Both the position numbers and the translations under genes were made by a program. 64,000 nt of DNA, taken from contig NZ_AP024323.1 of NCBI RefSeq assembly GCF_018408855.1, forward strand, positions 372,001 to 436,000, written 5' to 3'. The DNA comes from Caballeronia sp. NK8 (GTDB lineage: Bacteria > Pseudomonadota > Gammaproteobacteria > Burkholderiales > Burkholderiaceae). The notes beneath the pieces are model-generated. The model saw nothing but the letters and a program-made list of their open reading frames with translations. It was not told where the DNA came from and did no database searches. This document shows, piece after piece, positions 1 through 8,202 of the stretch (position 1 is its first letter; each line of letters begins with the position of its first letter).

Positions 1-1
1 C

Positions 2-463
2 GCGGACGGCGCGGCGATCGTGCGGCGCATGGCGGAATCGGTGCGCAGCACGGTGGTAGGGCTCGTCGTGGTCGGGCTGGGCGAGGGCGCGCTGCTCGGC
101 ATCGCCTATGCGGTGACGGGCGTGCCGCACGCCACCCTGCTTGGCATGCTGACTGCCGTCGCGGCGATGCTGCCGTTCTGCGCGCCGATCGTGTTTCTCG
201 GTTCGGCGCTGTGGCTGCTCGCACAGGGCTCGATGATCGCGGCCGTGTGCGTCACCGTGTTCGGGATGATCGTGGTGTTCGTCGCCGAGCACTTCGTGCG
301 GCCGGTGCTGATCGGCGGCTCGGCGCGGCTGCCGTTCCTGCTCGTGCTGTTCGGGATTCTCGGCGGCGCGGAGACCTTCGGGCTGATCGGGCTGTTCATC
401 GGCCCGGCGCTGATGACGATTCTCGTCGTGCTGTGGACCGATTATGTCGTCGAGCGGCGGTAG
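2..463 (+). CDS. AI-2E/PerM-family transporter, C-terminal part
   Basis: This is the 3' end of a gene that begins before the window; the frame is open from base 2. About 150 residues are visible, almost all hydrophobic, with four to five membrane segments and the glycine-rich helix pairs (for example LFGILGGAETFGLIGLFIGP) typical of the C-terminal half of AI-2E/PerM-type permeases. Proteins of this family sit in the inner membrane; substrates differ widely (autoinducer-2, Na+/H+ antiport, unknown), so no substrate is assigned. It ends one base before the convergent DUF2288 gene. The family call is fairly sure; the function is not. Confidence 0.8.
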   Translation, partial: ADGAAIVRRMAESVRSTVVGLVVVGLGEGALLGIAYAVTGVPHATLLGMLTAVAAMLPFCAPIVFLGSALWLLAQGSMIAAVCVTVFGMIVVFVAEHFVRPVLIGGSARLPFLLVLFGILGGAETFGLIGLFIGPALMTILVVLWTDYVVERR

Positions 464-464
464 T

Positions 465-770
465 TCAGCCGCGTTCCTGCACGCATACCCACGGCGAGGT
501 GACGACCGCCCACAATTCCGGATCGCGCGCGGCGAGATCGGCGGCGGTTTCGGCCTGCATGCGCTCGACGAGTCCCGCCGCGAGCCACTGCGCGACCTGT
601 TGCGTGTCATCGTTGGCGACGGCTTCCGCGACGCTCACGAGATCGAGGTCGCGCTTCACCCAGATGAGCTTGCCTTGCGCGAAAAAGCGCTCCAGTTCGG
701 ACCAGCCGATCTGGGCCGTTTCACCGAGGAGCTTGACGTAGAGGGGGCTTGGCGTGGAAGCGTCGGACAT
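465..770 (-). CDS. DUF2288 family protein
   Basis: This 101-residue protein opens with a short variable stretch followed by LYVKLLGETAQIGWSELERF and a centre rich in FFAQGKLIWV and DLDLVSVAEAVA, the pattern I know from the DUF2288 family of small cytoplasmic proteins in gamma- and betaproteobacteria. The length matches the family. No biochemical role is known. There are no cysteines or metal motifs beyond a single C-terminal Cys and no signal peptide. It lies downstream of pcaHG on the same strand, but a strong hairpin separates them, so it is probably transcribed on its own. No clear Shine-Dalgarno sequence precedes the ATG. Confidence 0.8.
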   Translation of the reverse strand: MSDASTPSPLYVKLLGETAQIGWSELERFFAQGKLIWVKRDLDLVSVAEAVANDDTQQVAQWLAAGLVERMQAETAADLAARDPELWAVVTSPWVCVQERG

Positions 771-791
771 GAGAAAAGCGCAATAAATGAC

Positions 792-832
792 AAAAGGCGT
801 CCGACACTATAGCGCAGTGCCGGACGCCTTTC
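792..832 (-). terminator. Intrinsic terminator of pcaHG
   Basis: An 11-bp perfect stem (AAAGGCGTCCG at 793-803 with CGGACGCCTTT at 821-831) has an inner CACT/AGTG stem. On the minus strand it is followed by TTTTG. It lies just past the pcaG stop and before the DUF2288 start. Confidence 0.8.
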
Positions 833-858
833 GTTTCAAACAACTGCTGCGAGAAGCT

Positions 859-1467
859 TTACAGGTCGAAGAACACCGTCTCGTTCGGTCCGCGCAGATG
901 GATGTCGAAGCGATAGATCGTGCCCGACGAACCCGGCGTGGCCGATGCGCCCGCCTCACGCTTCGCGATCAGCGTATGACGGCGCTCGGCCGGCACGCTT
1001 TGCAGCACGGAGTCCTTCGCGTTGGCTTCGGTTTCGTCCTCGAAGTAGATGCGCGTGTAGCTGTGCAGCAGCATGCCGCGCATCAGCACGATGACGTCGA
1101 GGTGCGGCGCGGAGTCGTCGGCGGTTGCGCCCGGCTTCACCGTATCGACGATGAAGCGAAGTTTCGGGTCCGTGCCGGTGCCCACGCGGGCGAAGCCGCG
1201 AAAGCCCGATTCGCGCGCTTCCTGCACGCTTTGCACGTAGCGGCCGTTCGCATCGGCCTGGGCGACTTCGATCAGCGCGTCGTTGACGGGCTTGCCTTCG
1301 GCGTCGAACACGTTGCCGACGACGGCGATATGCTCGCCCGGCACTTCACGATCCGCCGCCGATGCGGTGAACAGGCTCTTCAGATCGAAGTTGTATTGCT
1401 CGGGAACCAGGCCGTAAGCGAAGTACGGTCCGACGGTTTGCGAAGGGGTCTGTTTCAGCGTGGTCAT
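859..1467 (-). CDS. pcaG: Protocatechuate 3,4-dioxygenase alpha subunit
   Basis: With PcaH it forms the non-haem Fe(III) enzyme that opens protocatechuate to 3-carboxy-cis,cis-muconate in the beta-ketoadipate pathway. At 202 residues it has the usual length. It starts with the family-typical TPSQTVGPYFAYGL and has the conserved beta-sandwich core with IYFEDETEAN and the C-terminal FDIHLRGPNETVFFDL. As expected for the alpha subunit, it lacks the Tyr/Tyr/His/His iron site that PcaH carries. It starts 6 nt after the pcaH stop, so the two are co-transcribed, and a terminator follows. Identification is firm. Confidence 0.97.
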   Translation of the reverse strand: MTTLKQTPSQTVGPYFAYGLVPEQYNFDLKSLFTASAADREVPGEHIAVVGNVFDAEGKPVNDALIEVAQADANGRYVQSVQEARESGFRGFARVGTGTDPKLRFIVDTVKPGATADDSAPHLDVIVLMRGMLLHSYTRIYFEDETEANAKDSVLQSVPAERRHTLIAKREAGASATPGSSGTIYRFDIHLRGPNETVFFDL

Positions 1468-1473
1468 GTTCTA

Positions 1474-2175
1474 TTACTCCGTCGGCGTTTGATCCGGGCC
1501 GCGCAGCACGATGTCGAATTCGTAGCCGAGCGCGTAGTTTTCCTGCGTCGTGTCGATCGAGAAGGCCGAAACCAGGCGCTTGCGCGCGTGTTCGGGAATG
1601 CCCTGATAGATCGGATCGAGGTCGAGCAGGGGATCGCCCGGGAAGTACATCTGCGTGACGAGGCGCGAGCCGAAATATTCGCCGAAGAGCGAGAAGTGGA
1701 TGTGCTGCGGACGCCATGCGTTCGGGTGATTGCCCCACGGGTACGCGCCCGGCTTGATCGTCATGAAGCGATAGCGGCCTTCGTCGTCGGTCAGGCAGCG
1801 GCCCGCGCCGAGGAAGTTCGGGTCGAGCGGCGCGTCGTGCTGATCCGCCTTGTGGACGTAGCGGCCCGCGGCGTTCGCCTGCCACACTTCCACCAGCGTG
1901 TTGCGCACCGGGCGGCCGCCTTCGTCGAGCACCCGGCCCGTCACGATGATGCGCTCGCCGAGCGGCTCGCCGTTCTTCGCGGCATTGCGGGTGAGGTCGG
2001 CGTCGAGCACGCCCAGATCGTCAGCACCGTAGACCGGCACGCGGCGGTTGCGCAGATTTTCCTTCAGCGGAATGAGCGGCAAGCCCGGGCTGCGCAGGAT
2101 CGACGACTTGTAGCCCGGCGACAGATACGCGGGATGGGATTCCCAGTCGCGCGGCGTGAGGATGGGGGAGGTCAT
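1474..2175 (-). CDS. pcaH: Protocatechuate 3,4-dioxygenase beta subunit
   Basis: This is the iron-binding catalytic subunit of protocatechuate 3,4-dioxygenase (cytoplasmic, intradiol ring cleavage). The 233 residues align with the family throughout. The predicted Fe(III) ligands are all visible: Tyr106 (in GRYVH), Tyr145 (in KPGAYPWGN), His158 and His160 (in RPQHIHFS). The C terminus has the shared FDIVLRGPDQTP motif. It is the first gene of a pcaH-pcaG operon divergent from pcaQ, with 115 bp between them carrying a LysR-type box. No other pca genes are present in the window, so the rest of the pathway must lie elsewhere. Confidence 0.97.
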   Translation of the reverse strand: MTSPILTPRDWESHPAYLSPGYKSSILRSPGLPLIPLKENLRNRRVPVYGADDLGVLDADLTRNAAKNGEPLGERIIVTGRVLDEGGRPVRNTLVEVWQANAAGRYVHKADQHDAPLDPNFLGAGRCLTDDEGRYRFMTIKPGAYPWGNHPNAWRPQHIHFSLFGEYFGSRLVTQMYFPGDPLLDLDPIYQGIPEHARKRLVSAFSIDTTQENYALGYEFDIVLRGPDQTPTE

Positions 2176-2233
2176 GTCGACTGTCTCCTGTAATTCTGGA
2201 AGTTGAATAGGATGTTTCTGACGGCTACTTTAT

Positions 2234-2250
2234 ATAACGCCGCAAGTTAT
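2234..2250. promoter_or_regulatory. LysR-type box between pcaHG and pcaQ
   Basis: ATAACGCCGCAAGTTAT is an inverted repeat with 5-bp perfect arms (ATAAC/GTTAT) and a 7-bp spacer. It lies in the divergent intergenic region. PcaQ sites described in rhizobia have an ATAAC...GTTA-type core, so this is the likely PcaQ operator. Confidence 0.65.
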
Positions 2251-2290
2251 GGAAAATGATGTTTTGTGCCATCTTGCATAACGGAACGTC

Positions 2291-3229
2291 ATGGATAACG
2301 ACTTCACCAACACCCGCGTCAAGTTCCGGCATCTGCAGTGTTTTCTCGCCGTCACCCAGCTCGGCAGCGTGCAGCGCGCAGCCGATAGCCTGTCGATCAC
2401 GCAGCCTGCGGTGTCGAAAACAATCGGCGAACTCGAATCCATTCTAGGCGTGCGTTTGTTCGAGCGCGGGCGGCGCGGCGCGGTGCCTACGCGCGAGGGG
2501 CGGCTTTTTGCGCCGCATGCGAGCGCGTGCGTCGCGTCCTTGCGCGAAGGCGTGGACATGCTGCTGCGCGAGCGCGGCGACATGCCGGGTTCCGTGGCGA
2601 TCGGCATTTTGCCGACGGTCGCGCCGGTGCTGCTTTCGCCCGCGCTGACATCGTTCCGGCAGCAATGGCCGGCGGTGTCGCTGTCGGTGTGGACGGATTC
2701 GAACGCGCTGCTGCTGGAGAAGCTCAAGGCCGGCGATGTCGATCTCGTGGTCGGGCGGCTGTCGGAACCGGATGCGATGCACGGGCTGTCGTTCGAGCAG
2801 ATCTATCGCGAGCCGCTCGCCGTGGTCGTGCGCCGCGAGCATCCGCTGACGCTGGAGACGCCGCTCACGCCGGCGCTGCTCGCCCGCTTCGTGATTGTCG
2901 TGCCGCCGTTCGGCACGCTGATCCGTCAATCGGCTGAAAGCGTGCTGACGGCGTTCGGCGCGCACGCCCTGACGGCGCTCGTCGAAACCTTGTCGGTGTC
3001 GCTCGGGCGCTCGCTCGCGATGAACAACGACGCCGTGTGGTTCGTGCCCGCCGGCGCGGTCGAGCAGGACATCGCGCTCGGGCTGCTCGCCGCGCTGCCG
3101 ATGCCGTTCGCCGGCACCGATGAGCCCATCGGCCTGATCCGCCGCAACGACGCGGCGCGCACGCCGGTGGAGGAAACGCTCGTCGATGCCTTGCGCGAAG
3201 CCGGGCGTTCCCGCGCCGGGAGCAAATGA
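2291..3229 (+). CDS. pcaQ: LysR-type regulator of protocatechuate genes (PcaQ type)
   Basis: This 312-residue LysR regulator has an N-terminal winged HTH (about residues 8-66: FRHLQCFLAVTQLGSVQRAA, then TQPAVSKTIGELE) and a substrate-binding domain (about 95-300). The N-terminal signature RHLQCFLAV is typical of the PcaQ/GbpR branch. It is transcribed away from pcaHG across a shared 115-bp region with an ATAAC-N7-GTTAT repeat. PcaQ proteins activate pca operons in response to pathway intermediates; the effector here is inferred, not seen. It is followed by a lone response-regulator gene on the same strand after 200 bp, with no visible terminator. Confidence 0.88.
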   Translation: MDNDFTNTRVKFRHLQCFLAVTQLGSVQRAADSLSITQPAVSKTIGELESILGVRLFERGRRGAVPTREGRLFAPHASACVASLREGVDMLLRERGDMPGSVAIGILPTVAPVLLSPALTSFRQQWPAVSLSVWTDSNALLLEKLKAGDVDLVVGRLSEPDAMHGLSFEQIYREPLAVVVRREHPLTLETPLTPALLARFVIVVPPFGTLIRQSAESVLTAFGAHALTALVETLSVSLGRSLAMNNDAVWFVPAGAVEQDIALGLLAALPMPFAGTDEPIGLIRRNDAARTPVEETLVDALREAGRSRAGSK

Positions 3230-3432
3230 CCGGTGCGCGCGAGCGGCGCGCAAGTTGCTGAAGCAGCATTTACCGCGCAGATTTCGCGCGAAAGAAATAC
3301 TATGACGAAATGCGGCGTTGCCCGAAAGTGTTGCAACAAACGCGCGCTGCGGCAGTCACATACGACGTTGTTCGTCGCCCTCGGCGCAGACTTTCCGCAG
3401 CACGCACCGCACTCACCGACCATGTTCGCAAG

Positions 3433-3801
3433 ATGAAGACCGTATTGCTCGTCGACGACGACCCCGCCACCATCGAAGCCTGGACCCTCTGCATGCAGGG
3501 CGAGGATTGCAACGTCTTATGCGCGTTCGACGGCAACGGAGCGTTATCGATACTCGGCGAACAGCGGGTGGACATCGTCGTGTCCGACTGGATGATGCCC
3601 GGGCTGGGCGGCGCGCTGCTGTGCCAGACGATGAAGAACGACACGGCGCTCGCGCACATTCCTTTCCTGATGATTTCGGGGCACCCGAATCCGCCGGCGT
3701 TTGTCAGCTATGACGGCTATCTGCGCAAGCCCGTCGACATGGAGACGTTGATTTCGGCGGTGAACCGGTTGTGCGCCGCGAAGAAGCGGCCGCTGTATTG
3801 A
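3433..3801 (+). CDS. Single-domain response regulator
   Basis: This is a stand-alone receiver domain of 122 residues. The acidic pocket is Asp8-Asp9-Asp10, the phosphoacceptor is Asp52 (in VVSDWMMPG), the switch Ser is 82 and the conserved Lys is 99 (in YLRKP). No output domain follows and no histidine kinase is nearby, so it probably acts by protein-protein contact in the cytoplasm with a distant kinase. I chose ATG 3433 because the beta1 strand KTVLLVDDD begins right after it; the reading frame is open further upstream but the extension looks non-coding. It converges on the acyltransferase gene 8 bp away. Confidence 0.85.
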   Translation: MKTVLLVDDDPATIEAWTLCMQGEDCNVLCAFDGNGALSILGEQRVDIVVSDWMMPGLGGALLCQTMKNDTALAHIPFLMISGHPNPPAFVSYDGYLRKPVDMETLISAVNRLCAAKKRPLY

Positions 3802-3808
3802 TCGGCGC

Positions 3809-4522
3809 TTAGCGCAATTCCGCCAGCGCCTCATCCATCTGCGCCTGGGCGAGCCGGTTCAGTTCCTGAGGAATTTCGCATTCGAGCGGCAGACACGGCG
3901 TGACGATCACGCGGATATGCCCGCCGCGATCCGGCCAGCCCTTCGCGGGCCAGACCTTGCCTGCATCGTGCACGACCGGCACCACCGGTACCTTGGTCGC
4001 GCACGCGAGGCGCACGCCGCCCGACGCGAGCTTGAGCGGCGCATCGTGCGCGACGCGCGTGCCTTCCGGAAAGATCACCACCGAGTCGCCTTTCTTGAGC
4101 CGGATCGCGGACTCGCGGGTCACGGCGGTGTGCGCCTGACGGATCGAGCCGCGATCGAGGCTCACCATGTCGAGGCCGCGCAGCACCCAGCCGAAAAACG
4201 GAATATTCATGAGCTCGTGCTTGAACACGAAGCTGATGCGGCGCGGAAAGAGCGCCATGAACGCGAGCGTCTCCCACGTCGATTCGTGCCGCGACAGGAT
4301 GATGCACGGCCCGTTGGGCAGATGCTCCAGTCCTTCGATCGAGCACGTCACGCCGGTGATCACGCGCATCATCGTGACCATCGCGCGGCACCAGAGCTTC
4401 GCGAGCGCGTAGCGCCGGTCGCGGCCGACGAACGGAAAGAGCGGCAGGATCAGGATCGACCAGACGGTGCCGCTGCCGAGCAGATAGGTTGCAAAGAGCC
4501 ACTTGACGAGGGTGCGACGCAT
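3809..4522 (-). CDS. plsC: 1-acyl-sn-glycerol-3-phosphate acyltransferase
   Basis: This inner-membrane enzyme acylates lysophosphatidic acid to phosphatidic acid in phospholipid synthesis. An N-terminal hydrophobic segment (about 8-32) is followed by the PlsC domain. Motif I is His79-ESTW-Glu84, an HX4E variant of the usual HX4D that I recall as common in betaproteobacterial members. Motif III is FPEGTR (151-156), and a further conserved motif VPVVPVVHDAGKVWP follows. I chose ATG 4522 (MRRTLVKWLF), giving 237 residues, because the open frame upstream has no protein-like character. It is divergent from pip. A second role in ornithine-lipid or lipid A acylation cannot be excluded. Confidence 0.88.
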   Translation of the reverse strand: MRRTLVKWLFATYLLGSGTVWSILILPLFPFVGRDRRYALAKLWCRAMVTMMRVITGVTCSIEGLEHLPNGPCIILSRHESTWETLAFMALFPRRISFVFKHELMNIPFFGWVLRGLDMVSLDRGSIRQAHTAVTRESAIRLKKGDSVVIFPEGTRVAHDAPLKLASGGVRLACATKVPVVPVVHDAGKVWPAKGWPDRGGHIRVIVTPCLPLECEIPQELNRLAQAQMDEALAELR

Positions 4523-4687
4523 CGTGATTCGCTGGATGACAGAAGGGTGACCACAGGCGGGAATCCGCAAGCATAGCGTATCGGGCAAAACGCGCTGGAA
4601 TGGCGCGGCGCGGCGCGCCTCGTGCGGCGGCGTCGAAGCGATGCAACAATGGACCCCGACGAAACACATTCAGCAAGGATCAAGCGC

Positions 4688-5674
4688 ATGGACAACCAGC
4701 CGCCGGTGCAATTCGACGAAGGCATGCTCGACGTGGGCGACGGTCATTCGATCTACTGGCGCGCGCAGGGGCCGCGCGACGCGCCCGTCATGCTCGTCGT
4801 GCACGGCGGCCCCGGCGGCGCGATGAACGTGAAGTGGGCCGAGGTGCTGGAAGAAGGCAAGTGGCGCGTCGTGTTCTTCGATCAGCGCGGCTGCGGCAAG
4901 TCGACACCGTTCGGCAAGCTCGAGCACAACGGCATCGCCGCGCTCGTCGGCGACATGGAGAAGCTGCGCGTGGCGCTGGACATCGGGCGATGGGCGATAT
5001 TCGGCGGTTCGTGGGGCACGACGCTCGGTCTCGCGTACGGCGTCGCGCATCCGGAGCGTTGCACGGGCTTTTTGCTGCGCGGCGTCTTTCTCGCGCGGCG
5101 TGAGGACATCGACTGGTTCCTGTGGGACGTGCGCCGCGTGTTTCCCGAGGCGCATCGCGCGTTTCTCGATGCGATCGAAGCGGCCTGCGGCAAGCGCCCG
5201 GCGAACGCGCAGGAGATTCTGCACCTGACCGAGGCGCCGCTCGCGCGCTTCGACGAAGCGGGGACGCGGCTCGCGCGGGCCTGGACCCAATACGAGACGA
5301 CGCTATCCGTCGTCAACAAGCCGCCGAAGGAACCTGCCGAAGAGGAGAAGCGCCCGAGCGCGGAAGCCAACGCGGCCGCCATCTCGATGGCGCTGCTCGA
5401 ACGTCACTACATGGCGAACGAGTTGCCGCCGCCGCCGCTTTTGCCGCTCGTCGCGCGCATCGCGCATCTGCCTTGCCGGATCGTGCACGGACGCTTCGAC
5501 ATGGTGTGTCCCGCCGATCAGGCTCTGGAACTCGCGGCGCGCTGGCCTGGCGCGCAACTGACCGTCGCGGATGCGGCGGGGCACTGGACTTTCGAGCCGG
5601 GCAATCTCGCGGCGTTGCGCTCGGGCGCGGCGGCGCTTGGCGAGGCCATCGCGCAGGCGAGCGCCGCCGCCTGA
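4688..5674 (+). CDS. pip: Proline iminopeptidase, alpha/beta hydrolase
   Basis: This S33-family serine peptidase releases N-terminal proline from peptides in the cytoplasm. The 328-residue chain has the oxyanion motif HGGPGG (39-44), the DQRGCGKS loop, the nucleophile Ser108 in the hallmark GGSWGTTL, Asp in GRFDMVCP and His in AAGHW. These are diagnostic of Pip. The start at 4688 places the conserved domain about 30 residues in; an upstream in-frame ATG at 4649 is less likely. It ends 3 bp before the convergent EAL gene. Other S33 enzymes (for example aminopeptidases with wider range) remain possible. Confidence 0.9.
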   Translation: MDNQPPVQFDEGMLDVGDGHSIYWRAQGPRDAPVMLVVHGGPGGAMNVKWAEVLEEGKWRVVFFDQRGCGKSTPFGKLEHNGIAALVGDMEKLRVALDIGRWAIFGGSWGTTLGLAYGVAHPERCTGFLLRGVFLARREDIDWFLWDVRRVFPEAHRAFLDAIEAACGKRPANAQEILHLTEAPLARFDEAGTRLARAWTQYETTLSVVNKPPKEPAEEEKRPSAEANAAAISMALLERHYMANELPPPPLLPLVARIAHLPCRIVHGRFDMVCPADQALELAARWPGAQLTVADAAGHWTFEPGNLAALRSGAAALGEAIAQASAAA

Positions 5675-5677
5675 CGC

Positions 5678-7084
5678 TCAGAAGATCGCGGGCGCCGCTT
5701 CGATCAGCCTGCGCCAGTCGAGATCCGCGCCGATCACGACGGGCTTGCCGGCGCGCTGCGTCGCGATCGTGAGCGTCACGCACAGCGACGTGCCCGTCAC
5801 CGAAAGATACGGCGCGCTCGTGATCACCTGCTGCGGTTTGGCGTGTGCATCGACGAAATACGGGCGGTTGTCCCAGCGCCCGGTCGAGGGATCGGCGATC
5901 GGCGCGAAACGCGCGCTCGGCGCTTTCGCCGCGGCGCCCGCGAGGCCGGGCATGAACTCGCGGCCGCCCTCGTCGAGAAAAAAGCAACTGAGCGTGCACT
6001 GCAGCGCGAGCAATTCGGCGCAGGCGGACCCGGTCGTCGCGCCCGAGGCAAAGCGCCGCGCCGCGTGCGTGAGCCCCGCGCGATAAGGCAGCAGAAGCAG
6101 GTCGCCCGCGAGCCGCTCGGTGCGGCGCATCCGCGCGAGCGCGTCGAACACGCTTTCGAACAGCGGGGTGGCGACGCCGCGCTCCGCGAGCCGCGCCGAC
6201 GGCATGCCGAACAGATAGCCCTGCACGAAGTCGACATTCGAGCGCGCGGCCAGCATCAGGTCTTCGCTGGTTTCGATGCCTTCCGCGACCACGAACATGC
6301 CCGACTCGTGCAGCAGGTCGACGAGCTTCGGCATCAGCGCGTCGCGCATGTGCGCGCCGCTGGCGCGCACGAGACTGCGGTCGAGCTTGACGATGTCGGG
6401 CTTCAGCGTGAGCAGCCGGTCGATATTGGAGTGCCCCGCGCCGAAATCGTCCACCGCGACGAGAAAGCCCTGCGCGCGAAATGCGTGCGTCGCGCGCGAA
6501 ATTTCGTCGACGTCCGTGCCGCCGGATTCGAGCACTTCGATCACGAGCCGCTCGGGCGCGAGGCCCGCTTCGCGCGTCGCCGAGGCGAGCCGCGCGGCAT
6601 AGCCGGGATCGGTGAAGGTGGCGGGATTGATGTTGAGGAAGAGCCAGTGCGCCTCGGGCAGCGCGGCTGCGGCATTGCGCAGATGCGTGAGATGGCTCAT
6701 GCGGTCGAGCTCGGTCAGCGTGCCCGCGACGATCGCCCGCCCGAACAGATCGAACGGGCCGACGAGCGCGCCGCTGCCCGCGTCGCCGCGCAACAGCGCC
6801 TCGTAGCCCACTTCGCGCTGATGCGGCAGGCTGTAGATCGGTTGCAGATGCGTGCGCAGCGTGATGCCGTCGACGATCTCCGTGCGTCCGGTCAGCACGT
6901 TCAGGCGACAGTGGCCGGCGCCGGCCGTGCGGCACCCGGAGACGGCGTACGGAACGCGAGCGCCGGCGGACGAACGCACGAAGGAGTACACAGGTCGATG
7001 AACGGCACGGCAATCACGCGTTTCGGTAGGGATGAGCGCAATATCGGCCGGTCGTACACAAACTTGAGCGCCGGGTGCGTGCAT
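5678..7084 (-). CDS. EAL-domain c-di-GMP phosphodiesterase with C-terminal sensor domain
   Basis: A likely cytoplasmic cyclic-di-GMP phosphodiesterase. Counting from the longest start, the EAL domain spans roughly residues 75-315. It keeps the catalytic set: Glu94 in YEALLRG, Asn in LNINP, Glu in EVLES, DDFGAGHSN, Lys in VKLDRSL, Glu in VAEGIET and VQGYLFGMP. The C-terminal 140 residues, with RWDNRPYFVDAH and TSAPYLSVTG, look like a Cache/PAS-type sensor, the arrangement of Bacillus YkuI. There is no membrane segment. The start is uncertain: the first 62 residues look non-coding, and GTG 6898 (VLTGRTEIVDG) may be the true start, though neither has a good ribosome site. Confidence 0.85.
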   Translation of the reverse strand: MHAPGAQVCVRPADIALIPTETRDCRAVHRPVYSFVRSSAGARVPYAVSGCRTAGAGHCRLNVLTGRTEIVDGITLRTHLQPIYSLPHQREVGYEALLRGDAGSGALVGPFDLFGRAIVAGTLTELDRMSHLTHLRNAAAALPEAHWLFLNINPATFTDPGYAARLASATREAGLAPERLVIEVLESGGTDVDEISRATHAFRAQGFLVAVDDFGAGHSNIDRLLTLKPDIVKLDRSLVRASGAHMRDALMPKLVDLLHESGMFVVAEGIETSEDLMLAARSNVDFVQGYLFGMPSARLAERGVATPLFESVFDALARMRRTERLAGDLLLLPYRAGLTHAARRFASGATTGSACAELLALQCTLSCFFLDEGGREFMPGLAGAAAKAPSARFAPIADPSTGRWDNRPYFVDAHAKPQQVITSAPYLSVTGTSLCVTLTIATQRAGKPVVIGADLDWRRLIEAAPAIF

Positions 7085-7225
7085 GCAGCAGCGTCGCCGA
7101 AGCCGACCGCGGTTTGCCGCCAGCGCCCGCGCGACCTATCTTTGTTGGTGCGATGCTACGATCCGCCTGCAACTTAAGCCGGGCCTCGCTCGTCGAAGTC
7201 GCAACGAACAACTTGAGAGAGATCA

Positions 7226-7648
7226 ATGGCGCAACAGAAAACCAATCCCAAACTCGAGCAGGCCCTGACGCGCGGCGACCTTGCGATCCGCCAGGCCAAC
7301 TCGGGCCGCGCCACGGCGGTGCTGCGCGCGCTCGGCAAGATGATCGTCGAGGCATCGGCGACCATCGGCGTCGAGGCGCACGTCGTCATTCACGATGGCG
7401 ACAAGATCTACGATCCCGCCGACGGCGTCTGGCCGCAGCAATTGCTCGTCTCGCTGGACGGCCCGGTCGAAGACAACGATCCGGACGAAATCCGCACGAT
7501 CACCTTGCTCGCCGATACACCGGCGACGATTTTCCGCTGCGAATGGCAGCGCGCCGACGGCAATATCGGGCGGCAGGAAGGTCGGCCCTTGGCGATGGTC
7601 GCGTTCATTACCGACGTCGACATCCCGTGGCTCGACGAAGACGACTGA
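7226..7648 (+). CDS. Conserved hypothetical protein, acidic
   Basis: I do not recognise this family. The 140-residue protein has an N-terminal helical half (LAIRQANSGRATAVLRALGK) and a beta-rich, acidic C-terminal half ending in DVDIPWLDEDD. It has no signal peptide, cysteine motif or membrane segment, so it is presumably cytoplasmic. The coding bias is clear, a purine-rich AGAGAG lies upstream of the ATG, and a strong terminator follows, which together support a real single-gene unit. It is divergent from the EAL gene. Confidence 0.75.
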   Translation: MAQQKTNPKLEQALTRGDLAIRQANSGRATAVLRALGKMIVEASATIGVEAHVVIHDGDKIYDPADGVWPQQLLVSLDGPVEDNDPDEIRTITLLADTPATIFRCEWQRADGNIGRQEGRPLAMVAFITDVDIPWLDEDD

Positions 7649-7704
7649 TTTTCTAATCCGCTTTAGCGGAATTCATACAGTCGACACGATTATGTCGTGA
7701 TAGG

Positions 7705-7739
7705 GCGGGCGTTCCTTTCGGAGGAACGCCCGCTTTTTG
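7705..7739 (+). terminator. Intrinsic terminator
   Basis: A perfect 12-bp GC-rich stem (GCGGGCGTTCCT at 7705-7716 with AGGAACGCCCGC at 7722-7733) has a TTCGG loop and is followed by TTTTTG. It ends the small acidic protein gene. Confidence 0.92.
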
Positions 7740-8202
7740 TTGGTCTCTCCGGCTCGCCAAAAATCCCAAACCCCGCGTGTTGCCCGTTTCGCAGATTGTG
7801 CGAAGCAAAAGTGTAAGCAAACGTTACCGCGCCCCTTTTTTCTCGTGTTTTCCAGCGTTTACGCGATGCTCCGCGACAGTTCTGCGAACGCTATTCTCCT
7901 AATTGCCTCTCCCGTCAACTGGTGGTTGCTCGCCCTCGTTTCTTCTCTCCCTGCTCAGGCTCGCATATTCGTGTACGGCATATGCATATATGGTTTGCGG
8001 CGGTTAACCGGCGATTGGTTCGTCGATTAGAAGCTTTCTTCCATTTTTTTAGCCTGAAAGTTGCTCGGAAACAGTGGCAAGCGCGCACCCCGTGTTTTGA
8101 CTTCGTGAGAGGCTCATTTCGCCCGCGTAAAGGAACCAACCAAATAAACGTTCTTAACGCGCGGCACTTTTCCAATCGCCAAGAAAAAATGGGGTTTACA
8201 AA
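7740..8202. other. 463-bp region without a convincing gene; probable long leader
   Basis: This stretch is clearly more AT-rich than its neighbours. Short open frames exist on both strands, but none has protein-like composition or a ribosome site. It contains a 10-bp palindrome CGGTTAACCG (8001-8010) and ends at the FeeM-like gene. It probably holds the promoter and a long 5' untranslated region of that gene. Confidence 0.5.

Noticed and set aside
7737..8030. A 97-codon plus-strand frame before the FeeM-like gene
   Set aside because: Low coding bias, no ribosome site, and AT-rich composition unlike neighbouring genes; treated as leader.
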